A stretch of DNA of 64,000 nucleotides from Bacteroidota bacterium. Its GTDB lineage: Bacteria; Bacteroidota; Ignavibacteria; Ignavibacteriales; Ignavibacteriaceae. Numbering within the stretch: position 1 is the stretch's first letter; each line of letters begins with the position of its first letter. A program made the position numbers and the translations under genes. Below the pieces are notes generated by a model that was given only the letters and a program-made list of their open reading frames with translations, had not been told where the DNA came from and did not search any database. This document shows positions 9,305 through 21,141 of this stretch, in pieces. The DNA lies in contig JADFLR010000001.1 in the NCBI GenBank assembly GCA_022564295.1, positions 1-64,000 on the forward strand, written 5' to 3'.

Positions 9305-9538
9305 TTATGGGCGTTGGATGTTTAATTTTTTCATTCTCGACTCAAGAGTTGTTCTTTTTATCCCCAATAATTTAGCAGCTCCTCTTTCACCGCTGATCTT
9401 CCAATTGGTAAATTCTAAAGCTTTTAATATATAACTTTTTTCGTTCTCTTCGAGGGTTGTTATTTCTTCTTTTTGGGGTTTGCCAGTGTTTCTGTATCGT
9501 TTCAATTTTAGTATTAGAATTTCAATAGGATTCTTCAT
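9305..9538 (-). pseudogene. Truncated C-terminal fragment of a sigma-54 activator (Fis-type HTH)
   Basis: [51 protein letters not shown], near-identical in protein and DNA to the end of the gene at 16653-18176; no AAA+ domain upstream. Confidence 0.85.
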
Positions 9539-9823
9539 TGGAATATTTGTTGGGGCAATCGCTTGCTGCTTTAGATAATTTTAGCGGAGGAAGTATAATT
9601 ACCGCAATCACATTTCATTTGACAAACAATATTGTATCTGATTTTGGCAAGGATTATAGTTGCTGTAATAAGTACAGTTTTTTTATTTTTTGCAATTTTC
9701 ACAATCAAGCAATGCAAATCTGAAAATATTACTAAGAAGGAACGAATTAAGAATTGCTTTCGCGAACAATGGCTTAAAAAACATTTAAATGTTTTTAGCA
9801 AGCGTGTTGAAATAAAGAAATAA
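9538..9823 (+). pseudogene. Possible remnant of a CPBP-family intramembrane protease C-terminus
   Basis: Plus-strand EYLLGQSLAALDNFSGGSIITAITFHLTNNIV resembles CPBP motif 3; continues after an apparent frameshift as a TM segment (LILARIIVAVISTVFLFFAIFTI). Confidence 0.45.
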
Positions 9824-9910
9824 TAAATCATCTTTAACGATGGCAGCGGTTTAGTTGCAAAATCGTTATAAGCGGGCTTTTTTAATTACGAATTTAGTTT
9901 TTGATATATG

Positions 9911-12900
9911 TTAACCGGTTAATTGAGAATCTTTTTCAAAATCATATCCTTTATAATTTACTTTATAAAATAATGAATAAAGTACCGGGACAATTCCCAA
10001 TGTAAGAATAGTGGCAAATGCTAATCCACACATAATAGCTATAGCCATCGGTTCCCACATAGGTCCTCCGCCAAGATAAAGTGGAATTAATCCCCCGATT
10101 GTAGTTGCAGTTGTTAATAATATCGGACGCATTCTTCTCTGCGCAGCTTCAACAATTGCTCTTTGTGGAGAGAATCCTTTCTCATCCATTTCCAGTTGTA
10201 TTCTTTCGAGCAGAACAATTGCATTATTAATAACAATTCCCGTAAGTGCAACAATCCCTAACAACGTCATAAATCCGAAATATGAATTGAAAATTATCAG
10301 CCCAAGAAAGACACCTATTATACCCAGAGGAACTACCAGCAAAATTATAATTGGTTTTCTGATCGAATTAAATTGGATAACGAGTAATAGCACTATAATA
10401 AACATTGCGATCGGCAATTGGTCACCAATTGCTTTTGAAGACTTTTCAGAGCTTTCTATCTCACCGCCATATTCATACTTGTAACCTACAGGCCAATCTA
10501 TACTTTCATCAGTAAGCCATTTTTCAATCTCATTAATAACTTCTACTGTTGTGTATCCTGTAAGCAAACCGGCTGAGACAGTTACTGTGGTTAGTCTATC
10601 CCTTCTAATTATTTTTGCCGGCTGCCAAACAAGTTCAAAATCCGCAACCTGCAGTATAGGTACTGCTTTGCCGGTTTGGAGCGAATAAACATTAAGACTT
10701 GCAATTTTATCTATATTTTCCCGGTCCTTTGCAATGGTTCTCATAATAACAGGTATAAGCTTGTTACCTTCCCTGTATTCGGTGGTTTTAAAACCACTAA
10801 GCAATGTCTGTAACGAAACTGCAATATCCCGATTAGTTATACCTGATCTTTTCGCTCTTGCTTCATCAATTCTTACAATAATTTTCTGAATTCGTGTTCC
10901 CCAATCATCCTTAATATTATGAACCTTGTTGAGTGAGATCAACCGTGTTTTAATTTTATCAACATGCCCAAACACTATATCAGGGTCTTTGCCGGATATC
11001 CTAATCTCAACCGGATCGGTTATAGGAGGACCAAGGGCTAAAGGATTAATTTTCGGAATAACTTCAGGAAAATTTTGATTGCAAAACTCTTCAATTTGTT
11101 TAATGGCGTTATCAACATACTTCCTCGATGTACAATTGATCAACATCATACCATATTCGGACGCACGCTGCCTAGGATTATAAGAAAGCATAAACTTAGG
11201 TGAACCGGAACCTATGTAAGAAGACCAATCCAGAACCCCTTCTTCATTCTCAGGATCGGAAGTAACCATTGTTTCCTGCACGTAAGTTTCGATCTGTTTA
11301 ATTACTTCTTCGGTTCTCTCTATAGCAGTGCCGACCGGCAATTCGAATTCAGCTGTTAATATAGGTTTATCGTTCGGGGGGAAAAAGATATTTGGGACTA
11401 AGGATGCAGCCATCATAGTTCCGATAAATATAACCACAATTGAAACAAGAGCCAGTAATCTATGATGAAGGATGAATGAAAGAATTTTTCTATAAGTTTT
11501 ATAAAACCACGAAGAATATGGCTGCTGAACTGTTTTTTGTTTTTTTACTTTTAAAAATTTTGAACATAATAATGGAGTCATTGTCAGCGATAAAACCCAG
11601 GACGACAGTAAAGCAATTGTAACAACTATAAATATTGAACCTGTATATTCTCCTGTTGCAGATTTTGCCAGAAAGATTGGTAAAAACGCGGCTGAAGTTG
11701 TAAGTGAAGAAGTTAATAATGGAATTTTTAATTCGTTTGCTGAATCAATTGCAGCCTGTACCGGTTCTATTCCTTCCGAAATTTGAACCATTATACTTTC
11801 CGACATTACAATCGCATTATCGACAAGCATTCCCAATGATATAATAAGTGCGGCAAGAGTCATTTGATCAAGCTGCATATTTAATACATTCATTATCAGC
11901 AAGGTAAATAACATTGTCATCGGTATTAAACTTGCCACAACTAACCCCGTACGAAGACCTAAAGCAATAAGCATTACCAACAACACAAGCACAATGGCTT
12001 GTAACAGGTTATTAACAAAGCTGTTTATCTTAATTGTTACATACTTTGGCTGGAATGCTGCTTCATAAAATTCAATTCCAATAGGATAAACATTCTTTAA
12101 TCTGATCATCAATCTACTAACTTGTTTTCCAAGTTCTACAATATTCCCACCTTTACGCATAGATATACCAAGTGCTAAAGCACTGACGTTAGTAGATCGG
12201 ACTTTTGTTGTGGGCGGATCAACATAATCTCTGTAAACCGAGGCAATATCTTCCAGGGGTACTATTTCTTTTGAACCGGGCAAAGATATCAAAGTACTTT
12301 TAATTTGTTTTACTGATTCAAAATTGCCAACCGGTTCAAACACTATCCTGTTATTTCCAATCCGAACATCACCACCAGGGTTTATAATATTTTGTGATTC
12401 CAGAATATTTTGTAGTTGAATTGGTGATAAACCTAATTCTGCTAATTTTGCATTATTATATTCAATAAATATTCTTTCATCCTGCGCCCCGGCAATTTCA
12501 ACTTTCGCAACATCGGGTAGTTGAAGCATCTCATCTCTAACTTCATCAGCAATCTCTTTTAATTCGGCATAACTATAACCAGCTCCAGTAACCGTAATAA
12601 TTATACCGAATACATCTCCAAACTCATCGTTTACATTTGGTCCTATTATGCCATCCGGAAGTTCAGATTCCGCCTTTTGTACTTTGCGCCTCAGGTCATC
12701 CCAAATAGGACGCATTTTTTTGTATGATTCTTTTATATTTACAAATATTTGAGAAACGCCTGTCTTTGATATGCTTTGAACAAAATCCAGTTCTGGTATT
12801 TCCTGAATAACTTTTTCAAGTTTATCAGTTACTAACTGTTCAACTCTTTCCGGGCTGGCGCCTGGAAAGTAAGTTGTCACTAAGGCAGTTCGAATAATGA

Positions 12901-13018
12901 ATCCCGGATCTTCTGCTTGAGGTAACTTAGAGAACGCCATCATTCCGCCGAAAAGAATAAGTATAAGTAGTACCCAAGTTACCCTATCATTTTTAATAGC
13001 ATAGCGGGTTATATTCAT
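9911..13018 (-). CDS. RND efflux transporter permease (HAE1/AcrB family)
   Basis: 1035 aa; KLPQAEDPGFIIRTALVTTYFPGASPERVEQLVTDKLE, SLGMLVDNAIVMSE, GIVINNAIVLLERI. Confidence 0.97.
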   Translation of the reverse strand: MNITRYAIKNDRVTWVLLILILFGGMMAFSKLPQAEDPGFIIRTALVTTYFPGASPERVEQLVTDKLEKVIQEIPELDFVQSISKTGVSQIFVNIKESYKKMRPIWDDLRRKVQKAESELPDGIIGPNVNDEFGDVFGIIITVTGAGYSYAELKEIADEVRDEMLQLPDVAKVEIAGAQDERIFIEYNNAKLAELGLSPIQLQNILESQNIINPGGDVRIGNNRIVFEPVGNFESVKQIKSTLISLPGSKEIVPLEDIASVYRDYVDPPTTKVRSTNVSALALGISMRKGGNIVELGKQVSRLMIRLKNVYPIGIEFYEAAFQPKYVTIKINSFVNNLLQAIVLVLLVMLIALGLRTGLVVASLIPMTMLFTLLIMNVLNMQLDQMTLAALIISLGMLVDNAIVMSESIMVQISEGIEPVQAAIDSANELKIPLLTSSLTTSAAFLPIFLAKSATGEYTGSIFIVVTIALLSSWVLSLTMTPLLCSKFLKVKKQKTVQQPYSSWFYKTYRKILSFILHHRLLALVSIVVIFIGTMMAASLVPNIFFPPNDKPILTAEFELPVGTAIERTEEVIKQIETYVQETMVTSDPENEEGVLDWSSYIGSGSPKFMLSYNPRQRASEYGMMLINCTSRKYVDNAIKQIEEFCNQNFPEVIPKINPLALGPPITDPVEIRISGKDPDIVFGHVDKIKTRLISLNKVHNIKDDWGTRIQKIIVRIDEARAKRSGITNRDIAVSLQTLLSGFKTTEYREGNKLIPVIMRTIAKDRENIDKIASLNVYSLQTGKAVPILQVADFELVWQPAKIIRRDRLTTVTVSAGLLTGYTTVEVINEIEKWLTDESIDWPVGYKYEYGGEIESSEKSSKAIGDQLPIAMFIIVLLLVIQFNSIRKPIIILLVVPLGIIGVFLGLIIFNSYFGFMTLLGIVALTGIVINNAIVLLERIQLEMDEKGFSPQRAIVEAAQRRMRPILLTTATTIGGLIPLYLGGGPMWEPMAIAIMCGLAFATILTLGIVPVLYSLFYKVNYKGYDFEKDSQLTG

Positions 13019-14124
13019 TTAAAAGTCTCCTGGTTACTTAGCAATTTTACTTTTTGACCATTCTGAACGCGAGACACTCCTGCTGTTACTATGAGTTCTC
13101 CTCCAACCAGTCCCTCAATAATTTCCAGACCATCACCGGTTAAATTACCAACAAGAACCCTTTGTTTGTATGCCTTAACAACATTTCCTGAATCCGGTAT
13201 AAGTGTAAAAACATAATTACCATCCGAGTCTTCGCCAACACAGTTCGGTGGAACTATAATTAATCCTGATTGAGTCGATTTTTCAATCTGAAATTTTACT
13301 TCCGCAGCCATTCCCGGACGAATACGATTTTCACTGTTATCTAATTTTACTTTAACAGGGTAAGTAGTACCGATACCTACAGTTGAAATTCCAACTTCAG
13401 TTACTTTACCGGGAAACACTTCATTCTTAATTGCTGCGAATGACACTTCTACTTTAGTTCCAACAGTTATTTGTGAGATCATAACACCCGGAACAGATAT
13501 TTCAACTTCAGTTTCACCTTCTGAAGTTATTGTAGCAATATGATCACCCGCCTTTACGTTTTCATTCAAATCAACAGGTACTTCTGCAATAATACCATCA
13601 AACGGAGCTAACAACCTTGTGTAACTTAATTGTAATTTTGTTAATTGAAGTGAACTTCTCACTCCATCTACGTTAGCCCTGGCTGATTCATAGTTTGCTC
13701 TTGCCGCATCAAGTTCGCTTTTAGATATACTATTGGTTTCGTAAAGAGATTTTGATCTTTCATAATTATTTTTAGCGTTAAGCTCAAGTGATTCAGCTTG
13801 CTTTAATCCTGCTTCGGCTTCCTTTACTTTTACCTGATAATCTGAGGCATCTAAAAGAGCAATTATGTGCCCCCTTTTTACTTTGCTACCAACTTTAATA
13901 TTTATTTTTCTAATGTTGCCAATAACTTTAAAACTTAATTTTGATTCAATGCCGGCTTTAGCAACGCCTGTGTAAATTCTGGCTTGCCCTCCCCCTCCTT
14001 CAATCACTTCCATATATCGCACTGGTCTAATCACTTGTTCTTCAATCCGTTCTTCCTTGCAGGCAACAAATACCATTAATAGAAACAAACAGAATATTAA
14101 TAGATCCTTTCTTATCAAAATCAT
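13015..14124 (-). CDS. RND efflux periplasmic adaptor lipoprotein (MFP)
   Basis: Lipobox MVFVAC; biotinyl-lipoyl-like and hairpin regions; 4-bp overlap with the RND gene; Met at 14124 preferred over ORF start 14166. Confidence 0.93.
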   Translation of the reverse strand: MILIRKDLLIFCLFLLMVFVACKEERIEEQVIRPVRYMEVIEGGGGQARIYTGVAKAGIESKLSFKVIGNIRKINIKVGSKVKRGHIIALLDASDYQVKVKEAEAGLKQAESLELNAKNNYERSKSLYETNSISKSELDAARANYESARANVDGVRSSLQLTKLQLSYTRLLAPFDGIIAEVPVDLNENVKAGDHIATITSEGETEVEISVPGVMISQITVGTKVEVSFAAIKNEVFPGKVTEVGISTVGIGTTYPVKVKLDNSENRIRPGMAAEVKFQIEKSTQSGLIIVPPNCVGEDSDGNYVFTLIPDSGNVVKAYKQRVLVGNLTGDGLEIIEGLVGGELIVTAGVSRVQNGQKVKLLSNQETFK

Positions 14125-14143
14125 TTTAACTCTCCGGTAATAA

Positions 14144-16555
14144 TTATTTATTAGTATTCTTTTCATAATAATCTTCTAAACGATTAATGAATTCATCTTG
14201 TACTTCTGCAGAGGCATTAAAAACAAATTCCCCTGCAGCTCTCTGAACATTCATCATATCAATAAAAAAATTAAACTGAGCGCTTGTTGCTAATAGTTCT
14301 GCAATAAGAGCTGCATTCTGTGCATCCAATAGATCCGTAATAGACGCAAAACCCTTCGAGTATAAATCAATTACAATTCTCAAATTTTTTGCTGAAGCAT
14401 TTGATGATATTTTTGCCTGCTTCATACCGGCAAATGAAGAGCCGGACTGATGCAGCGCTGATCTGACGCCCTGTTCAATTTTATTTTTTAATGATTTCTT
14501 TTCCAGATTTAATTTCTTTACTTCAATGCTCGATTGTTCCACTTCGGCAAATCTTCCGGCACCTTCAAACAGAGGTAATCTTAAGTTTAGTCCAATACCC
14601 CAGCTAAAATCTTTTGGTATGGTTGCAAATTCAAAATCACCAACACCAGGAATTGTGACGGGTTCGATTTCACTCCCCGCACCGCCCCTGTAAAAAGTGT
14701 TTGCCAATTGTCCTTGTAAACCGATTGTTGGAAGAAAAAATTGAGTGGTAGCTGCAGTAGAGATTCGCTGCTGTATTTCAATTGCCTTGTCAATTACTTT
14801 TAATTCGGGTGAATAAACAAATGCTTCTTGAACCATGAATTCTCTAAAAATTTTAAAATCCCACTTATTCTGATAGTGTTTTATCATCCGATCTCCGGCA
14901 ACGAGGGATACTAGTTCATCAAGACTTGCTTCATCCAGTTCGAACTTTTCTTCGGACGGACGATTTAACAACTGATTGAGATTTATTTCCCCCACATTTC
15001 TATCAGCATTAGCTTGTATTACTGCTTTCAGGTTATTTGCAATTTCACTTTCCCACCTATAGATTTCTGTAAGGTTAGCGCTGCCAACATTCACTCTGAA
15101 TTTTGCGATTTCCATGTTGGATTTTGATAGAGCAAGATTATCTCTATTGATTGTCTCTATTGTCTTTGCAACGAGAATATTAATATATGAGATACTTGCT
15201 TCTCTGATCAAATCAAGTTCTGCTTGTTCAAGTTCGTTTAATCTTAGCTCCTGGATTAATGAATTAATATCTAAATTAGCCCAGGCATCCACATCATAGA
15301 TAAGTTGATTGAGTGTGAGGTCTCCCACGATCATTCGTTCCGATACTTGCCCAAAACCGGTCTCAGCTCTGTCCTTGTCTATCAAGGTTCCGGTAGCCGA
15401 AACATCCAACTGCGGCAATAAAAATGAACGAGCTATCTTAACATCCTGTTCACCCGATTCAATTCTTCTTCTTTCTGCCAACAGATCTAAATTAGATTCT
15501 ATAGCATTATCAATCACTTCGTAAATAGTCAATACTCTACTAACTTCATCAATAGCATCGTTAATTAATTTAGAATTATTCATAAGTGACCACGAAGGAT
15601 AAATTTTCATTTGCTCAGCCACATACATATTTATTAAAAACACCTGATCAACAGGAAATTTAACCGGAAGATCCCCGGCATTTTCACCCAATAATATGCT
15701 TTGAATATTTAATGCGATGCGTCTTGATATGCGTGGGAAAAAATCTTTAAGAGTAAAGCCGGCAAGCACTTCTCCCCTTACATATTTCTCATCAAAATGC
15801 GTAAATACAGGAATACCTTTTTGAGTAAACCGGGAAAAAATATCATCAGCTTGATCGTATGTTAGAAAACGAAGTGGAGCAGATATTATTACCTGAACAT
15901 CATCCGGGATTTTTGATAACAATTCCTCATTATCCTCTCCCACAGGAACATAAACCAGATCTACGCCGTGAACAGTCTTTATAAAACCTCCTTCAGGGTG
16001 TACATGCATATGTTTTTGATTTTCAAAAAATAACTTGGGCACAAGCAAAGCCGCCTTATTGAAGTTATATAATTCCTTCATTTGTGGAATTTGACTTATG
16101 AGGTTAGATGTAAAAGAAATATAGTTTAGATTATTTATTCCACTAGTGCCATCTTTGATTGGCATATTTTCTAATTCTGAATTGATAGCTATTGCAGCAA
16201 TAACCGGTTTAGATAAATTATCACGGAATACAGCTACAGATGATGAAACCTCTCCATATGCAATAATAATATTAACATCAGGATCATCTAATAATTGATC
16301 CAAACCTGCATTGATCTGTTCTATATCCCAATTTCCATCAATAATTTTAGATTCCGGAATGCGAACATCATATTCATCCTCTAACAATGTTTTGGTTTGC
16401 TTTTCCAACTCATTCAATGCCATTTCATCATATTCCCATCCACCATCCAACAGAATACCTATTGTTACTTCAGGTTTTACATTATTGGTTTGCGGTAAGA
16501 TTTGCGAGATAGTTAGCAGTGCGAATGTAATTACAAATATGGAAGTAGATTTCAT
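14144..16555 (-). CDS. TolC-family outer-membrane efflux protein with an N-terminal periplasmic-binding-protein-like domain
   Basis: 803 aa: N-terminal ~320 aa VTIGILLDGGWEYDEMALNELEKQ...VNIIIAYGEVSSSVAVFRDNLSKPVIAA, then TolC repeats (LNQLLNRPSEEKFELDE, GLNLRLPLFEGAGRFAEVEQS). Confidence 0.9.
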   Translation of the reverse strand: MKSTSIFVITFALLTISQILPQTNNVKPEVTIGILLDGGWEYDEMALNELEKQTKTLLEDEYDVRIPESKIIDGNWDIEQINAGLDQLLDDPDVNIIIAYGEVSSSVAVFRDNLSKPVIAAIAINSELENMPIKDGTSGINNLNYISFTSNLISQIPQMKELYNFNKAALLVPKLFFENQKHMHVHPEGGFIKTVHGVDLVYVPVGEDNEELLSKIPDDVQVIISAPLRFLTYDQADDIFSRFTQKGIPVFTHFDEKYVRGEVLAGFTLKDFFPRISRRIALNIQSILLGENAGDLPVKFPVDQVFLINMYVAEQMKIYPSWSLMNNSKLINDAIDEVSRVLTIYEVIDNAIESNLDLLAERRRIESGEQDVKIARSFLLPQLDVSATGTLIDKDRAETGFGQVSERMIVGDLTLNQLIYDVDAWANLDINSLIQELRLNELEQAELDLIREASISYINILVAKTIETINRDNLALSKSNMEIAKFRVNVGSANLTEIYRWESEIANNLKAVIQANADRNVGEINLNQLLNRPSEEKFELDEASLDELVSLVAGDRMIKHYQNKWDFKIFREFMVQEAFVYSPELKVIDKAIEIQQRISTAATTQFFLPTIGLQGQLANTFYRGGAGSEIEPVTIPGVGDFEFATIPKDFSWGIGLNLRLPLFEGAGRFAEVEQSSIEVKKLNLEKKSLKNKIEQGVRSALHQSGSSFAGMKQAKISSNASAKNLRIVIDLYSKGFASITDLLDAQNAALIAELLATSAQFNFFIDMMNVQRAAGEFVFNASAEVQDEFINRLEDYYEKNTNK

Positions 16556-16652
16556 ACTATTCCCTGGTTTTAATTTTAATTTTTACTTGGCTTAAATAGT
16601 TGTAAATGAGAACTTCATCCAAAATTGAAAAAATTTTTATGAATTGCAAATA

Positions 16653-18176
16653 TTATGGGCGTTGGATGTTTAATTTTTTCATTCTCGACTCAAGAGTTGT
16701 TCTTTTTATCCCCAATAATTTAGCAGCTCCTCTTTCACCGCTGATCTTCCAATTGGTAAATTCTAAAGCTTTCAATATGTAACTTCTTTCGTTCTCTTCG
16801 AGGGTTGTTATTTTTTCTTTTTGAAGTACGCCAATGTTTTTTGGTAATGAATCACCTAGGTCCAAGTTATTACCACGTGTGATGATCACAGCTCTTTCAA
16901 TAATATTTTCCAATTCCCGAACGTTACCCGGCCAGGAGTAATTAATTAAAGCATCCATTACTTTTTGTGTAATTGCGCCAATCTGCTTTCCGATTCTTGT
17001 TCCATGTTTTAACAAAAAATGCTGAGCTAATAATGGGATATCTTCTTTTCTCTCTCTTAGAGGTAAGAGATTGATAGGAAACACATTTAATCTGTAATAA
17101 AGATCCTCTCTAAATTCTCCTTTTTCAATTGCCAACCGGAGGTCCCTGTTGCTGGCAGCTATCACTCGGACATTCACCTTTGTAGTTTTTGTACTTCCTA
17201 ATCTTTCGAACTCACCTTCCTGAAGAACCCTGAGTAATTTTGGTTGAAGTTCCAGGGGGATTTCTCCAATCTCATCCAGAAAAATGCTGCCGCCATCAGC
17301 AAGCTCAAATCTACCGATTTTGCGCGCAAACGCTCCTGTAAAAGCACCTTTTTCGTGTCCGAATAATTCACTCTCGATTAAAGTGGAGGGCAATGCAGCA
17401 CAATTGACTATTACAAGTGCTCTTTCTTTGCGTTTGCTGATGTTATGAACTGCACGCGCTATCAGTTCTTTACCGGTTCCTGATTCTCCCAAAATTAGAA
17501 CAGTTGAATCGGTGGCTGCTACTTGCTCTACCTGTGTTAAGACTTTTCTAAATTTTTTACTTTGACTTATTATTTCCTCGAAGTTATGAGTCAATTTAAT
17601 TTCTTGCTGCAGATATATATTCTCTTGCTCTAACCGGGTTTTTAATTGTTCAACTTCTGTTAATGCTTTTTGCAGGTCTGCATTACTTTTCTGAATAGCC
17701 CGGTCTGCTTCTTTTCTTCTGGTGATATCACTAAAGGCGACTACTGCACCCATCAACTTTCCTTTATCATCCCTCATAGGCGTACTGATATATTCAACCG
17801 GAAAGAATGTCCCGTCCTTTCTCCAAAAGACATCAGTATCAACACGGTGAACTTTGCCATCCTTAAATGCAGCATATATAGGACAATCCTTTGCTTCATG
17901 GTGAGAGCCATCCTGTTTAGTATGATGAATAATATCGTGCTGTCTTTTTCCGATTAGATCTTCAAGCTGCCAACCAAGCATATTAGCTGCAGTATCGTTA
18001 ACAAACGTTGTGTGCCCTTTTGTATCCAAGCCATATACTCCTTCTCCTACTGATTTTAAAATGAGTTCTTCATGCCTTTGTAATTGCTCTAATTCATTTA
18101 TTGCATTTCTATATTGTGTTGTATTGGTTAAGGGTTGATATTTTGTGTTGGTCTCTGCTTCTTTTTTATGTGCCAT
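16653..18176 (-). CDS. PAS domain-containing sigma-54-dependent Fis-family transcriptional regulator
   Basis: PAS ([21 protein letters not shown]), [31 protein letters not shown]-terminal HTH. Confidence 0.96.
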   Translation of the reverse strand: MAHKKEAETNTKYQPLTNTTQYRNAINELEQLQRHEELILKSVGEGVYGLDTKGHTTFVNDTAANMLGWQLEDLIGKRQHDIIHHTKQDGSHHEAKDCPIYAAFKDGKVHRVDTDVFWRKDGTFFPVEYISTPMRDDKGKLMGAVVAFSDITRRKEADRAIQKSNADLQKALTEVEQLKTRLEQENIYLQQEIKLTHNFEEIISQSKKFRKVLTQVEQVAATDSTVLILGESGTGKELIARAVHNISKRKERALVIVNCAALPSTLIESELFGHEKGAFTGAFARKIGRFELADGGSIFLDEIGEIPLELQPKLLRVLQEGEFERLGSTKTTKVNVRVIAASNRDLRLAIEKGEFREDLYYRLNVFPINLLPLRERKEDIPLLAQHFLLKHGTRIGKQIGAITQKVMDALINYSWPGNVRELENIIERAVIITRGNNLDLGDSLPKNIGVLQKEKITTLEENERSYILKALEFTNWKISGERGAAKLLGIKRTTLESRMKKLNIQRP

Positions 18177-18220
18177 GATAATTTTTCTAATAATATAGTT
18201 ACGTCTGTTAATATCATAAA

Positions 18221-19258
<1,038 letters not shown>

Positions 19259-19453
19259 TTAATTAATGGTTTAATTGAAGATGAATATAAAAAAATTTCA
19301 TAAGATCATCTCGATCTAAAAGATTTCTAAGTGCGTAACCGCCCAAGCTTTATTCATTTCATTCAAGAGTTTATTATTATATCCGAACTAATTTTCTCAT
19401 TTCAGGCTTCTCTCATTGAATTATTTGTAGGGAGCAACAATTAATTTTATTTA

Positions 19454-21133
19454 CTACTTCCTTTTAAGTATTATAAGAGCTTCAGGTCTATCGGCATCAT
19501 CATTCCATCTTTGCAGTAACCCCTCATAAGCGGGTTTCAGTTTTCCGAAGTTATCTCTAATCAAGTGTAGAAATGTAAATGTTCTATCTTTCCTTACTGT
19601 TGCAGTTGATGTTTCTATAATGGGAATCCATGTACCGGTATTATAAAATCTCTTTCCATCATCAAAAAGGTAAGTACTTGGATTGTGGGTATGACCCATA
19701 GAAATAATATCGTATTCAGTACCCTTAATCCTTTCTTTAGCGAATTTAACTAGACTAGATGGTTCCGATAACTGGAACCATGCAACTAATCTTGAAAGTA
19801 TATAGGCAAGAAAAATCATAAATATAATTTGTACCTGTTCGATAAATATTCCGACGAGTCCGGTTGCACCAATTAATTCTGAAAAGTCTTTAACAAAATT
19901 TGTAACAGATGATAAATTAACTAAAACAAGCGTGGCTATTGGTAAAACAAGAGCTAAAGCAAACAGAAGAACTTTTCCCAACATGAATCTTAGATATCGG
20001 AAATTTGTAGTCAGAACACGTAGCAGAAGTGGGATATGTTGGAATAATATTTTTAACCCAAGTGGAAAATTTTCTTTCATTAGCATTGGAAGTACGTTTG
20101 TTGACGGTCTAACATTATCGAGAAAAGGATAAAAGAGTTCTACTCTATTTAAAATATAACGGTTAAAGAATGAACCGAATGGAATGTTAAGCTGTTTATC
20201 ATTTTTTTCAAGTTTTGGTCTGTCCAATACCATGGCAAATTTATCATAGCGGTGTCCGTGTTCAACATAGAAATCTTTATCAATTTCAACTGAATCATCA
20301 ATAAAATTAATATTTGGTAATACCGTATCAATTAGTATTTTTTCCAGTGTGTCCGTATTATCACTATTATATATATTTTCCGCAATAATTAGTCGCAGAT
20401 AATTTCTAACAGCTAGCCAGCAAATTTCAAGATCGTGGTTGCCTTTAACTATCACCATTTTATTGCCTGATTCCATCCATGATCCAAGTGCTTCAAAAAA
20501 TTCGGGATGTCCCTTTTTAATCAGTATTAGTTTGTAAATAGTTTTATAATCTTCAGTCCCTAGTCCAAATTTCCTTTCCCTTTTCGTGATACTATTTTCA
20601 AGTCCTTCCTCAGGTTTTTTTATACCGATCTTTTTAAGTTCTTTATTCCATTCCTCAAACTGGTTTTCAACAACTTCCCTCGATGGCAGTGCCGGTGTTT
20701 TTATCGGATCTAATTTCATAAGATTTTTTAATCTTTTTGATAGCCGTGCTTTTCTAACCTTACCCGGATATTCCGTAACTCTCAGGAAATCAAATACGTC
20801 CCCGTTAATAATTATCATGGCATTTTTGGTCTTCTTTTTCCTTCCGGCATATTGGAGAAACCTTTTAAATGAGTCGTCAGCAAAGAAATTTTCTGTTCCA
20901 GGGTAAACGCCTGCATCATTCCTTCCCGAAGCAATATGAAGATCACTGATTACAAAAATTTCCTCTCCCTCTGATGTATATTTTACGGGCTTTGTCCTCA
21001 CGGGAAGAGATTGACTGAACAAAGAACTTTTCCGCATTTTATAAGTTTCATCCTGCACTACATATTCCGGCGCATCACCATTCTCTTCACAGTGTTTTAG
21101 TAGCTCTGCAATGTTATTGCTTCCCACTTCCAT
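19454..21133 (-). CDS. Membrane-associated calcineurin-like metallophosphoesterase
   Basis: ISDLHIASG, INGDVFDF, VKGNHDLE, VEHGHRYD, SMGHTHNPS; hydrophobic segments precede the GHTH motif. Confidence 0.88.
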   Translation of the reverse strand: MEVGSNNIAELLKHCEENGDAPEYVVQDETYKMRKSSLFSQSLPVRTKPVKYTSEGEEIFVISDLHIASGRNDAGVYPGTENFFADDSFKRFLQYAGRKKKTKNAMIIINGDVFDFLRVTEYPGKVRKARLSKRLKNLMKLDPIKTPALPSREVVENQFEEWNKELKKIGIKKPEEGLENSITKRERKFGLGTEDYKTIYKLILIKKGHPEFFEALGSWMESGNKMVIVKGNHDLEICWLAVRNYLRLIIAENIYNSDNTDTLEKILIDTVLPNINFIDDSVEIDKDFYVEHGHRYDKFAMVLDRPKLEKNDKQLNIPFGSFFNRYILNRVELFYPFLDNVRPSTNVLPMLMKENFPLGLKILFQHIPLLLRVLTTNFRYLRFMLGKVLLFALALVLPIATLVLVNLSSVTNFVKDFSELIGATGLVGIFIEQVQIIFMIFLAYILSRLVAWFQLSEPSSLVKFAKERIKGTEYDIISMGHTHNPSTYLFDDGKRFYNTGTWIPIIETSTATVRKDRTFTFLHLIRDNFGKLKPAYEGLLQRWNDDADRPEALIILKRK

Positions 21134-21141
21134 CCTCTTTA

